Below, one piece after another: positions 44,702 to 54,036 of a DNA stretch of 64,000 bases. Under the pieces are notes generated by a model. The model was not told where the DNA came from and searched no databases. It saw nothing but the letters and a program-made list of their open reading frames with translations. The stretch comes from Bacillus sp. M6-12 (GTDB taxonomy: Bacteria; Bacillota; Bacilli; Bacillales; DSM-1321): positions 158,907-222,906 of the forward strand of contig NZ_PGVF01000005.1 in the NCBI RefSeq assembly GCF_002860285.1. Direction: 5' to 3'. The position numbers and the translations under genes are program-made. Numbering within the stretch: position 1 is the first letter of the stretch; every line of letters starts with the position of its first letter.

Positions 44702-45847
44702 TTAAACTTCTACTGTATTTTTCATTCCTTTGATTAACACTTCCACAACTTCCTTACGGCTGAATGTGCTTGGAGGGATTTCACCGTTGCGAAGCAGTTC
44801 CCTAACCTTTGTTCCTGACAAGATTACATGGTCTTCTTTACCGTGCGGGCAAGTTTTTGTTGATGCCATATTCTCACATTTAGAGCAATAAAAGCTGTGT
44901 TCGAAAAATAATAGAGAAATTCCTAATTCATCGGCAGTAAACTGACCAAAAATCAGCTGTGCATCGTATGTTCCATAGTAGCTGCCAACACCAGCATGGT
45001 CACGTCCAACGATAAAATGAGTACAGCCGTAATTTTTACGGACCATTGCATGGAAGATCGCTTCCCTTGGACCTGCATAGCGCATTGCGGCCGGGAATAC
45101 AGCAAGGAATACACGGTCAGCAGGGTAATAGTTTTTAAGTAAAACCTGATAGCTTTCCATTCTTACATCTGCCGGAATATCGTCTGACTTTGTTTCCCCT
45201 ACAAGCGGGTTAAGGAAAAGGCCATCCACTGTTTCAAGAGCTGTTTTTTGAATATATTCGTGGGCTCTATGAACAGGATTTCGCGTTTGGAATCCTACAA
45301 CCGTTTTCCAGCCTTTTTCTTCGAAGACTTTCCTTGTATCAGCCGGGTCTAAATAAAAAGTATCAAATTGTTCCCTTTCAATTCTTTTAACAAGGGTAAT
45401 TTGGCCGCCAATGTAAACATTGCCACGCTCAAACATTTTTAGGACACCTGGATGTGCCTTATCATCTGTTTGGTAAACTTTCTGAGCTTCTTTAGTTTTA
45501 TCGGGTTCATAAATATCAGATATCGTTATAGTTCCGTAAGTAACTCCGTCTTTTACCAGTCGGGCTTCTTCTCCAATAGTAAGGCTGCCAGCTAGTTCCT
45601 CTGTAACAGGAAGCGTAATCGGAATACTCCAAACGCTGCCATTTGCCAAACGCACATTTTCTACAACTGATTCATAATCTTCTTTAGTAAGGAAGCCTTC
45701 AATAGGGCTGTATGCTCCAGTGCCGATCAATTCCAGGTCACTTAAAGCGATTCCGTCTAATTCAATCTCTTTTGCAATATTAGTAATGTCATATGAAGGA
45801 TTCCAGCGATTAATTAATGTTCCTCCATGTGGTTGGCTTAATGTCAT
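44702..45847 (-). CDS. sat: Sulfate adenylyltransferase (ATP sulfurylase)
   Basis: 381 residues of the monofunctional Sat: [14 protein letters not shown] with QTRNP and HRAH nucleotide-binding motifs, [23 protein letters not shown], and [11 protein letters not shown]-terminal zinc-type cluster ([15 protein letters not shown]) is present. It makes APS and pyrophosphate from sulfate and ATP. Second gene of the operon behind cysH. Confidence 0.95.
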   Translation of the reverse strand: MTLSQPHGGTLINRWNPSYDITNIAKEIELDGIALSDLELIGTGAYSPIEGFLTKEDYESVVENVRLANGSVWSIPITLPVTEELAGSLTIGEEARLVKDGVTYGTITISDIYEPDKTKEAQKVYQTDDKAHPGVLKMFERGNVYIGGQITLVKRIEREQFDTFYLDPADTRKVFEEKGWKTVVGFQTRNPVHRAHEYIQKTALETVDGLFLNPLVGETKSDDIPADVRMESYQVLLKNYYPADRVFLAVFPAAMRYAGPREAIFHAMVRKNYGCTHFIVGRDHAGVGSYYGTYDAQLIFGQFTADELGISLLFFEHSFYCSKCENMASTKTCPHGKEDHVILSGTKVRELLRNGEIPPSTFSRKEVVEVLIKGMKNTVEV

Positions 45848-45932
45848 TTTGATATATCTCCTCTAGTAATTTTATTTATCTTATGGTTTTAGTCGGATTT
45901 AGGTGTTCAATTAAACTTTATTTTTTAGATGC

Positions 45933-46646
45933 CTATGTGTGCAAGCCGCACTCAATTTTTTGTGTTCCCGTCCATCTTCCCGACCTTAAATCATCTGCAT
46001 TGAAAGCTGGCTGTGTGCATGGTTTGCAGCCGATGCTCGGATAGCCATTATCATGAAGAATATTGTATGGCAGTCCATTCTTATGGGCATAACGCCAGAT
46101 GTCCTTCCAGGTCCAGTGGATGAGCGGACAGATCTTTACACTTTTGAAGCGGTTATCTTTATTGATAAATAATGTATTTTTCCTGGACTCTGACTGCTCG
46201 CGCCTTAAACCGGAAAGCCAGGCAGTTGCTCCTGACAGCACTTCATTTAGAGGAAGCACTTTTCTGATTTCACAGCATTTGTTAGGTTCCCGCTTCCATA
46301 ATTCATCCCCGAATTGTGCAGCCTGTTCTTCCAACGTCAATTCTGGCTTTTTCAATTCGATCAATAAATCAGGATAGCGTTCTTTCATTTTTTCAATTAA
46401 TTGATATGTTTCTTCAAAGTGAAGCCCTGTATCGAGAAAAACAACCTTCGCCCTAGGATTAACTTTGGAAATTAAATCAATCAGGACGATCCCTTCTATC
46501 CCAAAGCTGCACGCATAAATCAGCTGGTCACCATAATGGGAATACCCCCACTTTAGCGCCTCTAGTGCACCCTTCGTATCATTTTCAATCGGAAAATCAA
46601 TTGCCGGAAACTCATCAAAGTTTCCATAGACCAATGTATCAGTCAA
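45933..46646 (-). CDS. cysH: Adenylylsulfate reductase, thioredoxin type
   Basis: 237 residues: [18 protein letters not shown] (PP-loop), [14 protein letters not shown], and cysteines CC...([11 protein letters not shown] here NKCCEIRK), GCKPCTQP for a 4Fe-4S cluster, and the terminal redox cysteine in ECGLHT. The paired Cys clusters mark the APS-reducing (CysH/AprA-like assimilatory) form. It yields sulfite using thioredoxin. First gene of the operon, about 80 nt after the S-box terminator. Confidence 0.93.
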   Translation of the reverse strand: MTDTLVYGNFDEFPAIDFPIENDTKGALEALKWGYSHYGDQLIYACSFGIEGIVLIDLISKVNPRAKVVFLDTGLHFEETYQLIEKMKERYPDLLIELKKPELTLEEQAAQFGDELWKREPNKCCEIRKVLPLNEVLSGATAWLSGLRREQSESRKNTLFINKDNRFKSVKICPLIHWTWKDIWRYAHKNGLPYNILHDNGYPSIGCKPCTQPAFNADDLRSGRWTGTQKIECGLHT

Positions 46647-46721
46647 GATAACGCCCCCGATTCTTATTTTAAAATTATTAATATTTTATAGCGACATTTT
46701 CATTCATGTTCACATTATTTT

Positions 46722-46869
46722 AAAAAATCTTTCCGGGATAGGAAAGATTGGCAGGTAAAAGTTATACCTTATCTTCCCAAAATGGGTTTCATTTTGCTGG
46801 ATGCAGCACCTTGCATTGCAGGTAGCCGGACATCATCGGGCCAAGTCCCTCCGTCACTCTTGATAAGTT
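46722..46869 (-). promoter_or_regulatory. S-box (SAM-I) riboswitch with terminator
   Basis: The minus strand shows the SAM-I core: CTTATCAAGAG, GGAGGGACTTGGCCCGATGA, GGCTACC, a variable P3/P4 part, and an expression-platform terminator (arms 46741-46749 and 46726-46734, then U-tract to 46722). Bound SAM would favour termination and turn off cysH-sat-cysC-sumT-sirB. In B. subtilis the cysH operon leader also carries an S-box. Confidence 0.9.
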
Positions 46870-46876
46870 TAATAAA

Positions 46877-46904
46877 ATTTTAGCACATTATCCCTTAGTG
46901 TCAA
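46877..46904 (-). promoter_or_regulatory. Sigma-A promoter of the sulfur operon
   Basis: TTGACA (46904-46899), 16 nt, TAAAAT (46882-46877) on the minus strand, starting about 10 nt before the S-box core. Confidence 0.75.
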
Positions 46905-46974
46905 CAATAATATTGATTGGTTTACTCGGAATTAACAAAATGGGCGGATCATCATAATGCATTTCATATTAAAC

Positions 46975-47005
46975 CCCCTTCTTAATTTATGAAAATAAGA
47001 AGGGG
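46975..47005 (-). terminator. Terminator of the permease operon
   Basis: CCCCTTCTTA pairs with TAAGAAGGGG; only a short U-tract on the minus strand. It lies just after the YkvI-like permease gene and before the cysH promoter. Confidence 0.65.
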
Positions 47006-47012
47006 TAGGTGA

Positions 47013-48089
47013 CTATCCTTTAATTGTAGAATGGGTCTTATTGGCATGTTGCCTGCCGCGAACCCAGGAAAAGATAATAGCAGCAATCAGAGTGAAACCA
47101 AGATATCCCATTACCGGATATACTGTACCAACTAAAGTGATAAATCCAATAAAGCTGGCAGCAAAGGCAATGATTCCGAAAACGGGAACAAATACTTTAA
47201 ACTTAGGATTATCGGCTTTTACAAACCTCGCTGTGAAAGAATAAAGCATGCCAACAGCTGTATTAAATATCATTCCTAATAGGATAATTGACATTAAGAT
47301 ACCTAATACAGGGGACATTTCGTTGGCAATGAATAGCATTGGCATGTCCACACCTGTAATAACATCTACTTGTGTAAGCATTGCAATGTTTATCAGTAAA
47401 ATGAGTACACCTAAACCAATACCGCCAAGAATTCCTCCTAAGCCTGCGCTCTTTTGATCCTTAACTGTCCCCCCCATTACAGCTAACATTGCGGCTCCTG
47501 CTGCAATATTATAAGAAACATATAATATTGCCCCTAAGCCCCAATTGGAGGCGGCTGAAGTTTGTTTTTGGGCCAATTGGTGCATTTCCGGAAAGCTTAA
47601 ATCCGCTGTAGCAAAAGAATAACCGGCAATAACAACCACAATAGCAAGCAAAAACGGTGTAATAATACCCATTATCGAAAGCACTTTTTCAACATTAAGG
47701 CATACGGTAATGATGGTTAATAAAGCCATTACGATATTTCCGACGATGGCCGGCACACCAAACTGCTGTTCAAAAATTGATCCTGCTCCAGCCATCATGA
47801 CAACTGTTACTCCAAATAAGAAAAACGTAATAACTATATCAACGGCGAGTCCAAGGTAACGGCCGCACATATGATAAATAACATCTTTATGCGAATCAGT
47901 CTGTAAACGGCTGCCAAGCTGCGTTAAATTCATACCTAAAAATGCAAAGAAAGCCGTTGCGATGACTCCTCCAACAATTCCCATCCACCCAAAACTTGTA
48001 AAAAATTGCAAAATCTCCTGTCCGGAAGCGAAACCAGCTCCCACTATTAGCCCGATGTATGCACCTGCGATCTGAATACTTTTTCTCAT
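47013..48089 (-). CDS. YkvI-family membrane permease
   Basis: 358 residues, ten or so membrane segments; the start GAYIGLIVGAGFASGQEILQFF is typical of YkvI-like, APC-superfamily-related transporters. GGGGG precedes ATG 48089; the open frame extends 22 codons upstream without a ribosome site. It is the last gene of the racemase operon, 85 nt after the enolase gene, so an amino-acid or dipeptide importer is a reasonable inference but not shown. Confidence 0.78.
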   Translation of the reverse strand: MRKSIQIAGAYIGLIVGAGFASGQEILQFFTSFGWMGIVGGVIATAFFAFLGMNLTQLGSRLQTDSHKDVIYHMCGRYLGLAVDIVITFFLFGVTVVMMAGAGSIFEQQFGVPAIVGNIVMALLTIITVCLNVEKVLSIMGIITPFLLAIVVVIAGYSFATADLSFPEMHQLAQKQTSAASNWGLGAILYVSYNIAAGAAMLAVMGGTVKDQKSAGLGGILGGIGLGVLILLINIAMLTQVDVITGVDMPMLFIANEMSPVLGILMSIILLGMIFNTAVGMLYSFTARFVKADNPKFKVFVPVFGIIAFAASFIGFITLVGTVYPVMGYLGFTLIAAIIFSWVRGRQHANKTHSTIKG

Positions 48090-48173
48090 AATTTCCCCCG
48101 ATATTCGAATATTTAGATAATTTATTTTAAAGAAAGGTAATGATAGAGTCCTCATACCTTTCCTATTTTTTTA

Positions 48174-49280
48174 TTAAGAATATGTTTTTTCGAAAGTGGT
48201 AAATTGTTTAATGGTCTCCAGGTTAGGTTCATATCCGATTCCTGGTTTTTCAGGTACTGTAATCATTCCATCTGTTACGGTAACTTCCGGATCAATGATA
48301 TCCCGTTCCCAATAGCGGGAAGAAGCAGCAGTATCACCTGGCATGATAAAGTTCGGTAATGTTGTTAATGCGATATTATGGGCCCTTCCGATTCCTGATT
48401 CAAGCATGCCTCCGCACCAGACTGGGATATTGTGCTGCTGGCAAAGATCGTGAATCCGTTTTGCTTCCGTCATTCCTCCAACACGGCCAATTTTTATATT
48501 GATAATCTTGCAGCTTCCCAATTCAATTGCTTTGCGCGCATCTTCGTATGAATGAATACTTTCATCTAAACAAACAGGAGTGGAGATCTGCTTTTGAAGC
48601 TGGGCATGATCGACGATATCATCGGAAGAAAGCGGCTGCTCAATCATCATCAAATCGAATTCATCAAGCTCTTTTAGCCTTCCGATATCGGTTAATCGAT
48701 AAGCTGAATTAGCATCAGCCATTAGCTGTATGTTCGGAAATTTTTTACGGACCTCTCGCATAACATCCACATCCCAGCCAGGCTTTATCTTAACCTTCAT
48801 CCGCTTATAACCTTCTTTGACGTATTCATCAATCAATTGTAGAAGGTCTTCCACGCTTTTTTGGATTCCAATGCTTATGCCGACATCAATCTCTTTCTTC
48901 TCGCCTCCAATGGCAGCTGCAAGGGGAATGCCTTGTTGTTTTGCGTACAAATCCCAGACAGCCCCTTCGATCGTGGACTTTGCCATATTGTTTTTCCGTA
49001 TGTATGAGAAGATTTCAGAAACTTCATCAGGATGATGTATTTCTTTATTTAAGATTTGCGGGATTAGAAAGTCCTCAAGCATATGCCAATTCGTTTTAAC
49101 CGTTTCTTCGTTATACCAAGGCGAATGGAAGGCTACTGATTCTCCCCAACCGCTGTTTCCCTCTTCATCCTTTGCCTCAAGAACCAGAAACTCTTTATCC
49201 TGGAATGTTCCAAAGCTAGTGGTAAATGGGAATATCATTTTCATTTTTAATTGCCTTAAGGTAACCTCTTTAATTTTCAT
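48174..49280 (-). CDS. N-acylamino acid racemase / o-succinylbenzoate synthase-like enolase
   Basis: 368 residues of the MenC/NSAR subgroup: KxK acid/base pair in MKVKIK (Lys164/Lys166), metal ligands D189 (MADANSAY), E214 (MIEQPL) and D239 (CLDES), and opposite-face base Lys263 (NIKIGRVGG). Full length. The genome context is not menaquinone synthesis: it overlaps by 4 nt the GNAT acyltransferase gene and is followed by a permease. That arrangement matches the N-succinylamino acid racemase that interconverts N-succinyl D- and L-amino acids. OSBS activity is possible as well. Confidence 0.88.
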   Translation of the reverse strand: MKIKEVTLRQLKMKMIFPFTTSFGTFQDKEFLVLEAKDEEGNSGWGESVAFHSPWYNEETVKTNWHMLEDFLIPQILNKEIHHPDEVSEIFSYIRKNNMAKSTIEGAVWDLYAKQQGIPLAAAIGGEKKEIDVGISIGIQKSVEDLLQLIDEYVKEGYKRMKVKIKPGWDVDVMREVRKKFPNIQLMADANSAYRLTDIGRLKELDEFDLMMIEQPLSSDDIVDHAQLQKQISTPVCLDESIHSYEDARKAIELGSCKIINIKIGRVGGMTEAKRIHDLCQQHNIPVWCGGMLESGIGRAHNIALTTLPNFIMPGDTAASSRYWERDIIDPEVTVTDGMITVPEKPGIGYEPNLETIKQFTTFEKTYS

Positions 49281-50122
49281 AGTTCCTCCGCCTTATCATT
49301 GAGCTGTAAAGTTTTTTTGGGCACCAGCACGTAGTGATGTACAAGCTGATTTTCACTTTTACTTAGTGAAGCAACAGCATATCCGTTAGAAAATAAAGTT
49401 TGAAAGATTTGTCTTGTTTTAAACCGCCAATCGATGGCAAGTTCATTATTCTCACTTTTCAACTTCTGAAAACAGGCTGGTACCGGAATCACTACCGATT
49501 CCGGAAATGTGATGTTTTCAAGCGTTTCCTCTACATTTATTAATTTAGGGTGCTTATCCTCTGTCATTTCCCATCGAAAAGAGGATTCAAGACTAATATC
49601 CTCTATGGAATGCCGCTCCATCACATGCGGACTGTTAATCCACCATTCCACTTTAAAACGGTCTGTTGGAAGCCCGCTATTAAAGCTGTCTTCCATTTCA
49701 CCGTAGCAATCTTCCACATAAGTTGAACAAATTGCATGTAATTTTGATAAATTGAGGTAGCCATTACGGGATTCAAGCGGGTCATAGGTCCATACTATAA
49801 GGTCATAACCCATCTCGCGGGCAATTTCCATTTGCTCCTGCTTTAGCCTAGCCCCTATACCTTTGTCCTGATGGTGAGGATGAATACCCAGCATATGAGA
49901 ACATAAATAGCTTTTCCCTTTATTAAAGCCTGCAAAGCCATAGCTAAAACCAATCAGTTCATCCCCAATAAAAGCACCTAATATTAGTCCTCCATTTTGT
50001 GCAGCTGTAATCGTTTGATGAAGAGGCAGCGCGTCCATATTCCATACTTCCTTCTCTAGCCTTTGGACCTGCTGCATCTCTTTATTGGTAGTTAAGACTC
50101 TTGTCTCTATTTCTGAACTCAT
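49277..50122 (-). CDS. GNAT-family N-acyltransferase (probable D-amino acid N-succinyltransferase)
   Basis: 281 residues. GNAT core at about 70-105: [20 protein letters not shown] (acyl-CoA pyrophosphate loop Q/R-x-x-G-x-G/A), then [21 protein letters not shown]. The C-terminal half (160-281) is an extra domain typical of these long members. Paired in Bacillaceae and Geobacillus with NSAR and an M20 deacylase, where it succinylates D-amino acids using succinyl-CoA. Overlaps both neighbours by 4 nt. The donor is inferred from the pathway. Confidence 0.82.
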   Translation of the reverse strand: MSSEIETRVLTTNKEMQQVQRLEKEVWNMDALPLHQTITAAQNGGLILGAFIGDELIGFSYGFAGFNKGKSYLCSHMLGIHPHHQDKGIGARLKQEQMEIAREMGYDLIVWTYDPLESRNGYLNLSKLHAICSTYVEDCYGEMEDSFNSGLPTDRFKVEWWINSPHVMERHSIEDISLESSFRWEMTEDKHPKLINVEETLENITFPESVVIPVPACFQKLKSENNELAIDWRFKTRQIFQTLFSNGYAVASLSKSENQLVHHYVLVPKKTLQLNDKAEEL

Positions 50123-51261
50123 GATAACTCTCCCTTTTCATAAGCCTCAAATGTGTTTAGTACAGTTTTTGCCAGAATTTCTATTCCTGAGTATATGCGT
50201 TCTTGATTAAACGACATTTTTGGATGGTGCAGCCCTGGCTGTAAATCGCATCCTAATCCCAGCATGGTTGCTTTTATATGAGGTCTTTTCAAAGTATAGA
50301 AATGAAAATCTTCTCCGCCTGAGGTGACGACAGGCGCTTTAAGGTGCTGTTCCCCTATTGAATCAACAATCGCTTTTTTCATAAATTGAATAGCTTCTTG
50401 GTTGGCTTCCGCTGCAGCAACGCTCGCTACTGTTTCCAAAGTAATTTCAACGCCATAAAGCTTGGCCAGCGAATCAGCTATTTTGGTGGTTTTTTCAGTA
50501 AGCTCGTTCATTACAACATTGGTCTGCGCCCTTAAATCAATGCTAAAAGAGGCTTTTCCTGGAATAAGGTTTCCCGATTCCCCGCCGGCATGAAATTTGG
50601 TTACTTTAGCTGTATAGGGAACCATTGGATCCAAGTGGATATTTTTCATTTCATTGATAAGTGACGCACCAATTTCAATCGCATTTTGGCCCAAGTGCGG
50701 CCGGGCTCCGTGGGCATCTTCGCCAATGATCTCCCCAGTCAGAAACTTTGCAGCGCCATGAAGTATAGCAGGAATTGCTTCACCGTCCCGCAATTCCTGA
50801 ATGGGCCTTAGATGGACACCATACAGGAAATCTACATCATCTACAACTTGTTTTTCAATCATTTTTAGTGCGCCAGTACCCTTTTCTTCTGCCGGCTGAA
50901 AAATGAATTTAAATTTACCTTTACTTAAGGCATTCAGCTGTTGCAGCAAAAGCATGGCCCCGACTGCCATTGTCATATGAGCATCGTGTCCGCATGAATG
51001 GTTTGCCTGGAATGTGCCATCTACTTCTTGCCAAAGAGCATCCATATCCGTCCGCAATGCGACGCAAAAGTCACCTTCCCCTGCCTCCACTACCATTCCG
51101 GTACAATCTTCAAAGGTTTGCACCGAAAACCCTCTTTCCATTAATAATTGCTGAAGATATTCAGTCGTTTTATATTCCTGCCAGCTTACCTCCGGATTAT
51201 GATGTAAATGCTCAAATACTGAGTCAATTGTCGGCTTTAGCGTTTTGATGTAATCTTTCAC
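50119..51261 (-). CDS. M20 family metallo-deacylase
   Basis: 380 residues: VALRTDMDALW with metal-ligand Asp, NHSCGHDAHMT (Cys/His), FQPAEEKGTGA (catalytic Glu pair), GVHLRP and GGEDFHFY. Members include N-acyl-L-amino acid amidohydrolases. In the NSAR pathway this step releases the L-amino acid from N-succinyl-L-amino acid. Overlaps the RpiR and GNAT genes by 4 nt each (ATGA-type), a tight operon. Confidence 0.88.
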   Translation of the reverse strand: MKDYIKTLKPTIDSVFEHLHHNPEVSWQEYKTTEYLQQLLMERGFSVQTFEDCTGMVVEAGEGDFCVALRTDMDALWQEVDGTFQANHSCGHDAHMTMAVGAMLLLQQLNALSKGKFKFIFQPAEEKGTGALKMIEKQVVDDVDFLYGVHLRPIQELRDGEAIPAILHGAAKFLTGEIIGEDAHGARPHLGQNAIEIGASLINEMKNIHLDPMVPYTAKVTKFHAGGESGNLIPGKASFSIDLRAQTNVVMNELTEKTTKIADSLAKLYGVEITLETVASVAAAEANQEAIQFMKKAIVDSIGEQHLKAPVVTSGGEDFHFYTLKRPHIKATMLGLGCDLQPGLHHPKMSFNQERIYSGIEILAKTVLNTFEAYEKGELS

Positions 51262-52121
51262 TCTGCTATTCCCCCATCGTCTACAAAAAAATAATCTGCA
51301 TTCAGTTTTTCATATTGTTGCTTTCGCATTTCAAATCGATCTTTATCTTTGATAGTAACTCCCGCAACAAAAGCATTTATCAATGAAAAAAGTGCGGGTG
51401 CTGCATCTATCGTAGACTTTTCGGATGAATAGATTTGAAAGATAATATCGGCATGCTCTCTGATCGGAGCTAGCGGAGAGTCGGTAATACCGATAACCGT
51501 TACTCCCTGCTCCTTTGCCAGTTGGGCAATCTTAATCGTTTCTTTTAGATATCGATGAAATGAGATAACGATCATTGTTGATTTGTTCGTCATTTCACTT
51601 AAGGTTGAAAGCAAATCATCTGTTTCTGGTCTCAATAGCTGCACGTTTCCACGCACTAAGCCTAGAGTAAACGTGAGCCAATTGGCTGCAGAAAAGGAAG
51701 AACGCAAGCCGGAAATATAGATTTTATCCGCCCGGGCAAGCTTCTGGACCGCCCATTCAAATTCCTTCTCACAAATATTATGTATTGTTTCCTGTATGTG
51801 CTGTCGATCCTGCTCCATCACACTTGCAAAGAAATGCGGCTGCTCAGCCAATTCAAGCTTTTTTGAAAAGAAATTGCCAAGGCTGCTTTCACTAAATAGC
51901 AGCTGTTCGCGGACTGTTTTTTGAAGCTCAGAGAAGCCGGTTAGCCGGATGGAGTAACAAAAACGAATAACAGTGGTTTCACTGACACCGGCCTGTATCC
52001 CAATTTCACTTGCCGATTTAACCGCAAACTCTCTTGGGTTATCCAATAAATATTTTGCTACCTTTTGCTGTCCCTTTGAGAGTTTGGTGTACTCCTGTTG
52101 TATAAGTTCCTTTAGATTCAT
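51258..52121 (-). CDS. RpiR/MurR-family transcriptional regulator
   Basis: 287 residues: N-terminal helix-turn-helix (KVAKYLLDNPREFAVKSASEIGIQAGVSETTVIRFC) and a SIS sugar-phosphate-binding domain (KIYISGLRSSFSAANWLTFTLGLVRGN ... STIDAAPALFSLINAF). First gene of the racemase operon, so the ligand may be an amino-sugar or related effector, and it probably autoregulates. ATG 52121 follows AAAGGTGAT; GTG 52130 is inside that site. Confidence 0.85.
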   Translation of the reverse strand: MNLKELIQQEYTKLSKGQQKVAKYLLDNPREFAVKSASEIGIQAGVSETTVIRFCYSIRLTGFSELQKTVREQLLFSESSLGNFFSKKLELAEQPHFFASVMEQDRQHIQETIHNICEKEFEWAVQKLARADKIYISGLRSSFSAANWLTFTLGLVRGNVQLLRPETDDLLSTLSEMTNKSTMIVISFHRYLKETIKIAQLAKEQGVTVIGITDSPLAPIREHADIIFQIYSSEKSTIDAAPALFSLINAFVAGVTIKDKDRFEMRKQQYEKLNADYFFVDDGGIAE

Positions 52122-52141
52122 GGAAATCACCTTTTAGTGGA

Positions 52142-52180
52142 AATGAAGTTTCAACAATAAATTTTCATAAAATGAAGTTT
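52142..52180. promoter_or_regulatory. Direct repeat AATGAAGTTT, candidate RpiR site
   Basis: Ten-base direct repeat at 52142-52151 and 52171-52180, 21-60 nt upstream of the rpiR start; the second copy continues into a GAAGT/ACTTC dyad. Assignment to RpiR is by position only. Confidence 0.35.
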
Positions 52181-52343
52181 AGACTTCGAATTAGATTGTT
52201 ATAAAATTATCACATATAATTAAATAATTCAACGATAATTCTGAAAATTTTCGCTACTTTTTTTATAATAGTGAGACTTTTGCCTACTATTTTAATGTGA
52301 GAGGTTATGTGAAGAATGAAAACAATCTTTTACTAGCAAGAAA

Positions 52344-52370
52344 AAGAGAGTATGATACGCCATACTCCCT
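52344..52370 (-). terminator. Rho-independent terminator
   Basis: GAGAGTATG pairs with CATACTC(CCTC) around a six-base loop, then five U on the minus strand; ends the lipoprotein transcript and separates it from the RpiR operon. Confidence 0.85.
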
Positions 52371-52385
52371 CACTAGTCTTCTAAT

Positions 52386-53990
52386 TTAGTTCAATGAAAC
52401 GTCCACGAACGATTGGACACCAGTTGGATGTGGAAAGAAACCTTTCACTGTTACAGATCCTGCTAATTGTGGCTTTGAGTGTACAAGTGGAACCCAAGGC
52501 GCATCTTCATGAATGATTTCCTGTGCTTTCTTATAAAGAGCGTTTCGTTTATTTTCATCAGATATCCTCTGTGCTTCGATTAATAATTTATGAACTTCTT
52601 CGTTGTTGTAGCGGGAGTAATTGTTTGAACCAATTGAATCTTTATCAAGCAATGTATAAAGGAAGTTATCTGCGTCGCCATTATCGCCTGTCCCTCCTAG
52701 GATAAAGGCAGATGCCTCTCCAGCCTGAACCTTTTCGAGGTATGCACCCCACTCGAATGTTACAATTTTAGCGTCAATGTTTGCCTGTTTTAGGCTGGCC
52801 TGGATGGCTTCTGCGACCTTTTGTCCGTTTGGCATATATGGACGTGCTACAGGCATAGCCCATAAATCCATTTTAAAGCCTTTCTCTAATCCCGCTTGTT
52901 TCAGCAATTCTTTTGCTTTTTCAACATTGTATTCACGATCCTGAATGTCGTCATTATAGCCGTTGATTGATGGCGGCATAGGGTTTTTCGCTGGTTCAGC
53001 GGTACCTCCAAAGAAATTTTTTATGATCTCTTCTTTGTTTATCAAATGGCTTATTGCCTGACGAACCTCTTTTTTGTTAAAAGGTTCTTTTTCGACGTTA
53101 AAACCAAGGAATCCGACATTCATGGAAGGACGTTCGATTAATTGAAGATCTTTATTCTCTTTCACTTTGTTCATATCACTGGGGTTTAACCCTTCCATTA
53201 AATCTATTTCGCCTTTTATAAGTGCATTTAACCGTGAAGAATTGTCCTTTATCATTTTGATTTTTACGCCTGCCAGTTTTGGAAGGCCATTCTGCCAGTA
53301 TTCTTCATTTTTTTCCAGTTCGATAATATCATTCGGCTTCCAGGCCTTAAACTTAAATGGACCTGTACCTACAGGATTTCTTCCAAACCCCTCTTCATCT
53401 TTTTCGAGTGCTGTCGGGCTCGAGATTACAAAAGGACTCATTGCGATATTCTTCAGAAACGGAGCTTGTGGGTGTAAAAGGTTTATCTCCACCGTTTTAG
53501 GATCAATGGCTTTCACTTCTTTAATTACATGACCTTCATCACCTTCAAAGCCTCCGAACATTGATGCATAGTATGCAAATTTTCCAGGATCCTTACTCTT
53601 TGCCCAGCGCTGAAAATTCTTCACCACAGCTTCGGCATTAAAATCTGTTCCATCATGGAATTTAATCCCTTCACGTAGATGGAAGGTATATTTCAATCCA
53701 TCGGGAGAGACTTCCCATTTACTGGCAAGTCCGGGCTCAATCTCCATATTGTCTTTCCCGTACTGGACAAGGTTTTCGAAGATTTGTTCTGTTACTATAA
53801 AGGACTCCCCATCAATTACAATTGCCGGATCAAGCGAAACTGCTTCTCCTCCACGACCATAAATCAACGTATTGGCGGCGATATTTTTGTTGCCGCCTTC
53901 CTTCGAAGACGAAGTTGAAGCGGAGCAACCGCTTACAATAAGAGCAAGAACCAGCATACAAGAAAATACAACACTTAACATTTTTTTCAT
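52386..53990 (-). CDS. ABC transporter substrate-binding lipoprotein (SBP family 5)
   Basis: 534 residues. Lipoprotein signal: KKMLSVVFSCMLVLALIVSGC with lipobox IVSGC. Mature domain: LIYGRGGEAVSLDPAIV, YTFHLREGIKFHDGTDFNAEAV, and EAQRISDENKRNALYKKAQEII, all typical of peptide/nickel-binding SBP_bac_5 proteins. The permease and ATPase subunits are not adjacent, so it likely uses components encoded elsewhere. Downstream of the M24 peptidase by 46 nt. A peptide ligand is inferred. Confidence 0.9.
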   Translation of the reverse strand: MKKMLSVVFSCMLVLALIVSGCSASTSSSKEGGNKNIAANTLIYGRGGEAVSLDPAIVIDGESFIVTEQIFENLVQYGKDNMEIEPGLASKWEVSPDGLKYTFHLREGIKFHDGTDFNAEAVVKNFQRWAKSKDPGKFAYYASMFGGFEGDEGHVIKEVKAIDPKTVEINLLHPQAPFLKNIAMSPFVISSPTALEKDEEGFGRNPVGTGPFKFKAWKPNDIIELEKNEEYWQNGLPKLAGVKIKMIKDNSSRLNALIKGEIDLMEGLNPSDMNKVKENKDLQLIERPSMNVGFLGFNVEKEPFNKKEVRQAISHLINKEEIIKNFFGGTAEPAKNPMPPSINGYNDDIQDREYNVEKAKELLKQAGLEKGFKMDLWAMPVARPYMPNGQKVAEAIQASLKQANIDAKIVTFEWGAYLEKVQAGEASAFILGGTGDNGDADNFLYTLLDKDSIGSNNYSRYNNEEVHKLLIEAQRISDENKRNALYKKAQEIIHEDAPWVPLVHSKPQLAGSVTVKGFFPHPTGVQSFVDVSLN

Positions 53991-54036
53991 GATTTTCCCT
54001 CATTTATTTTATGTATTAGGACTTTATTTTAAGGCG

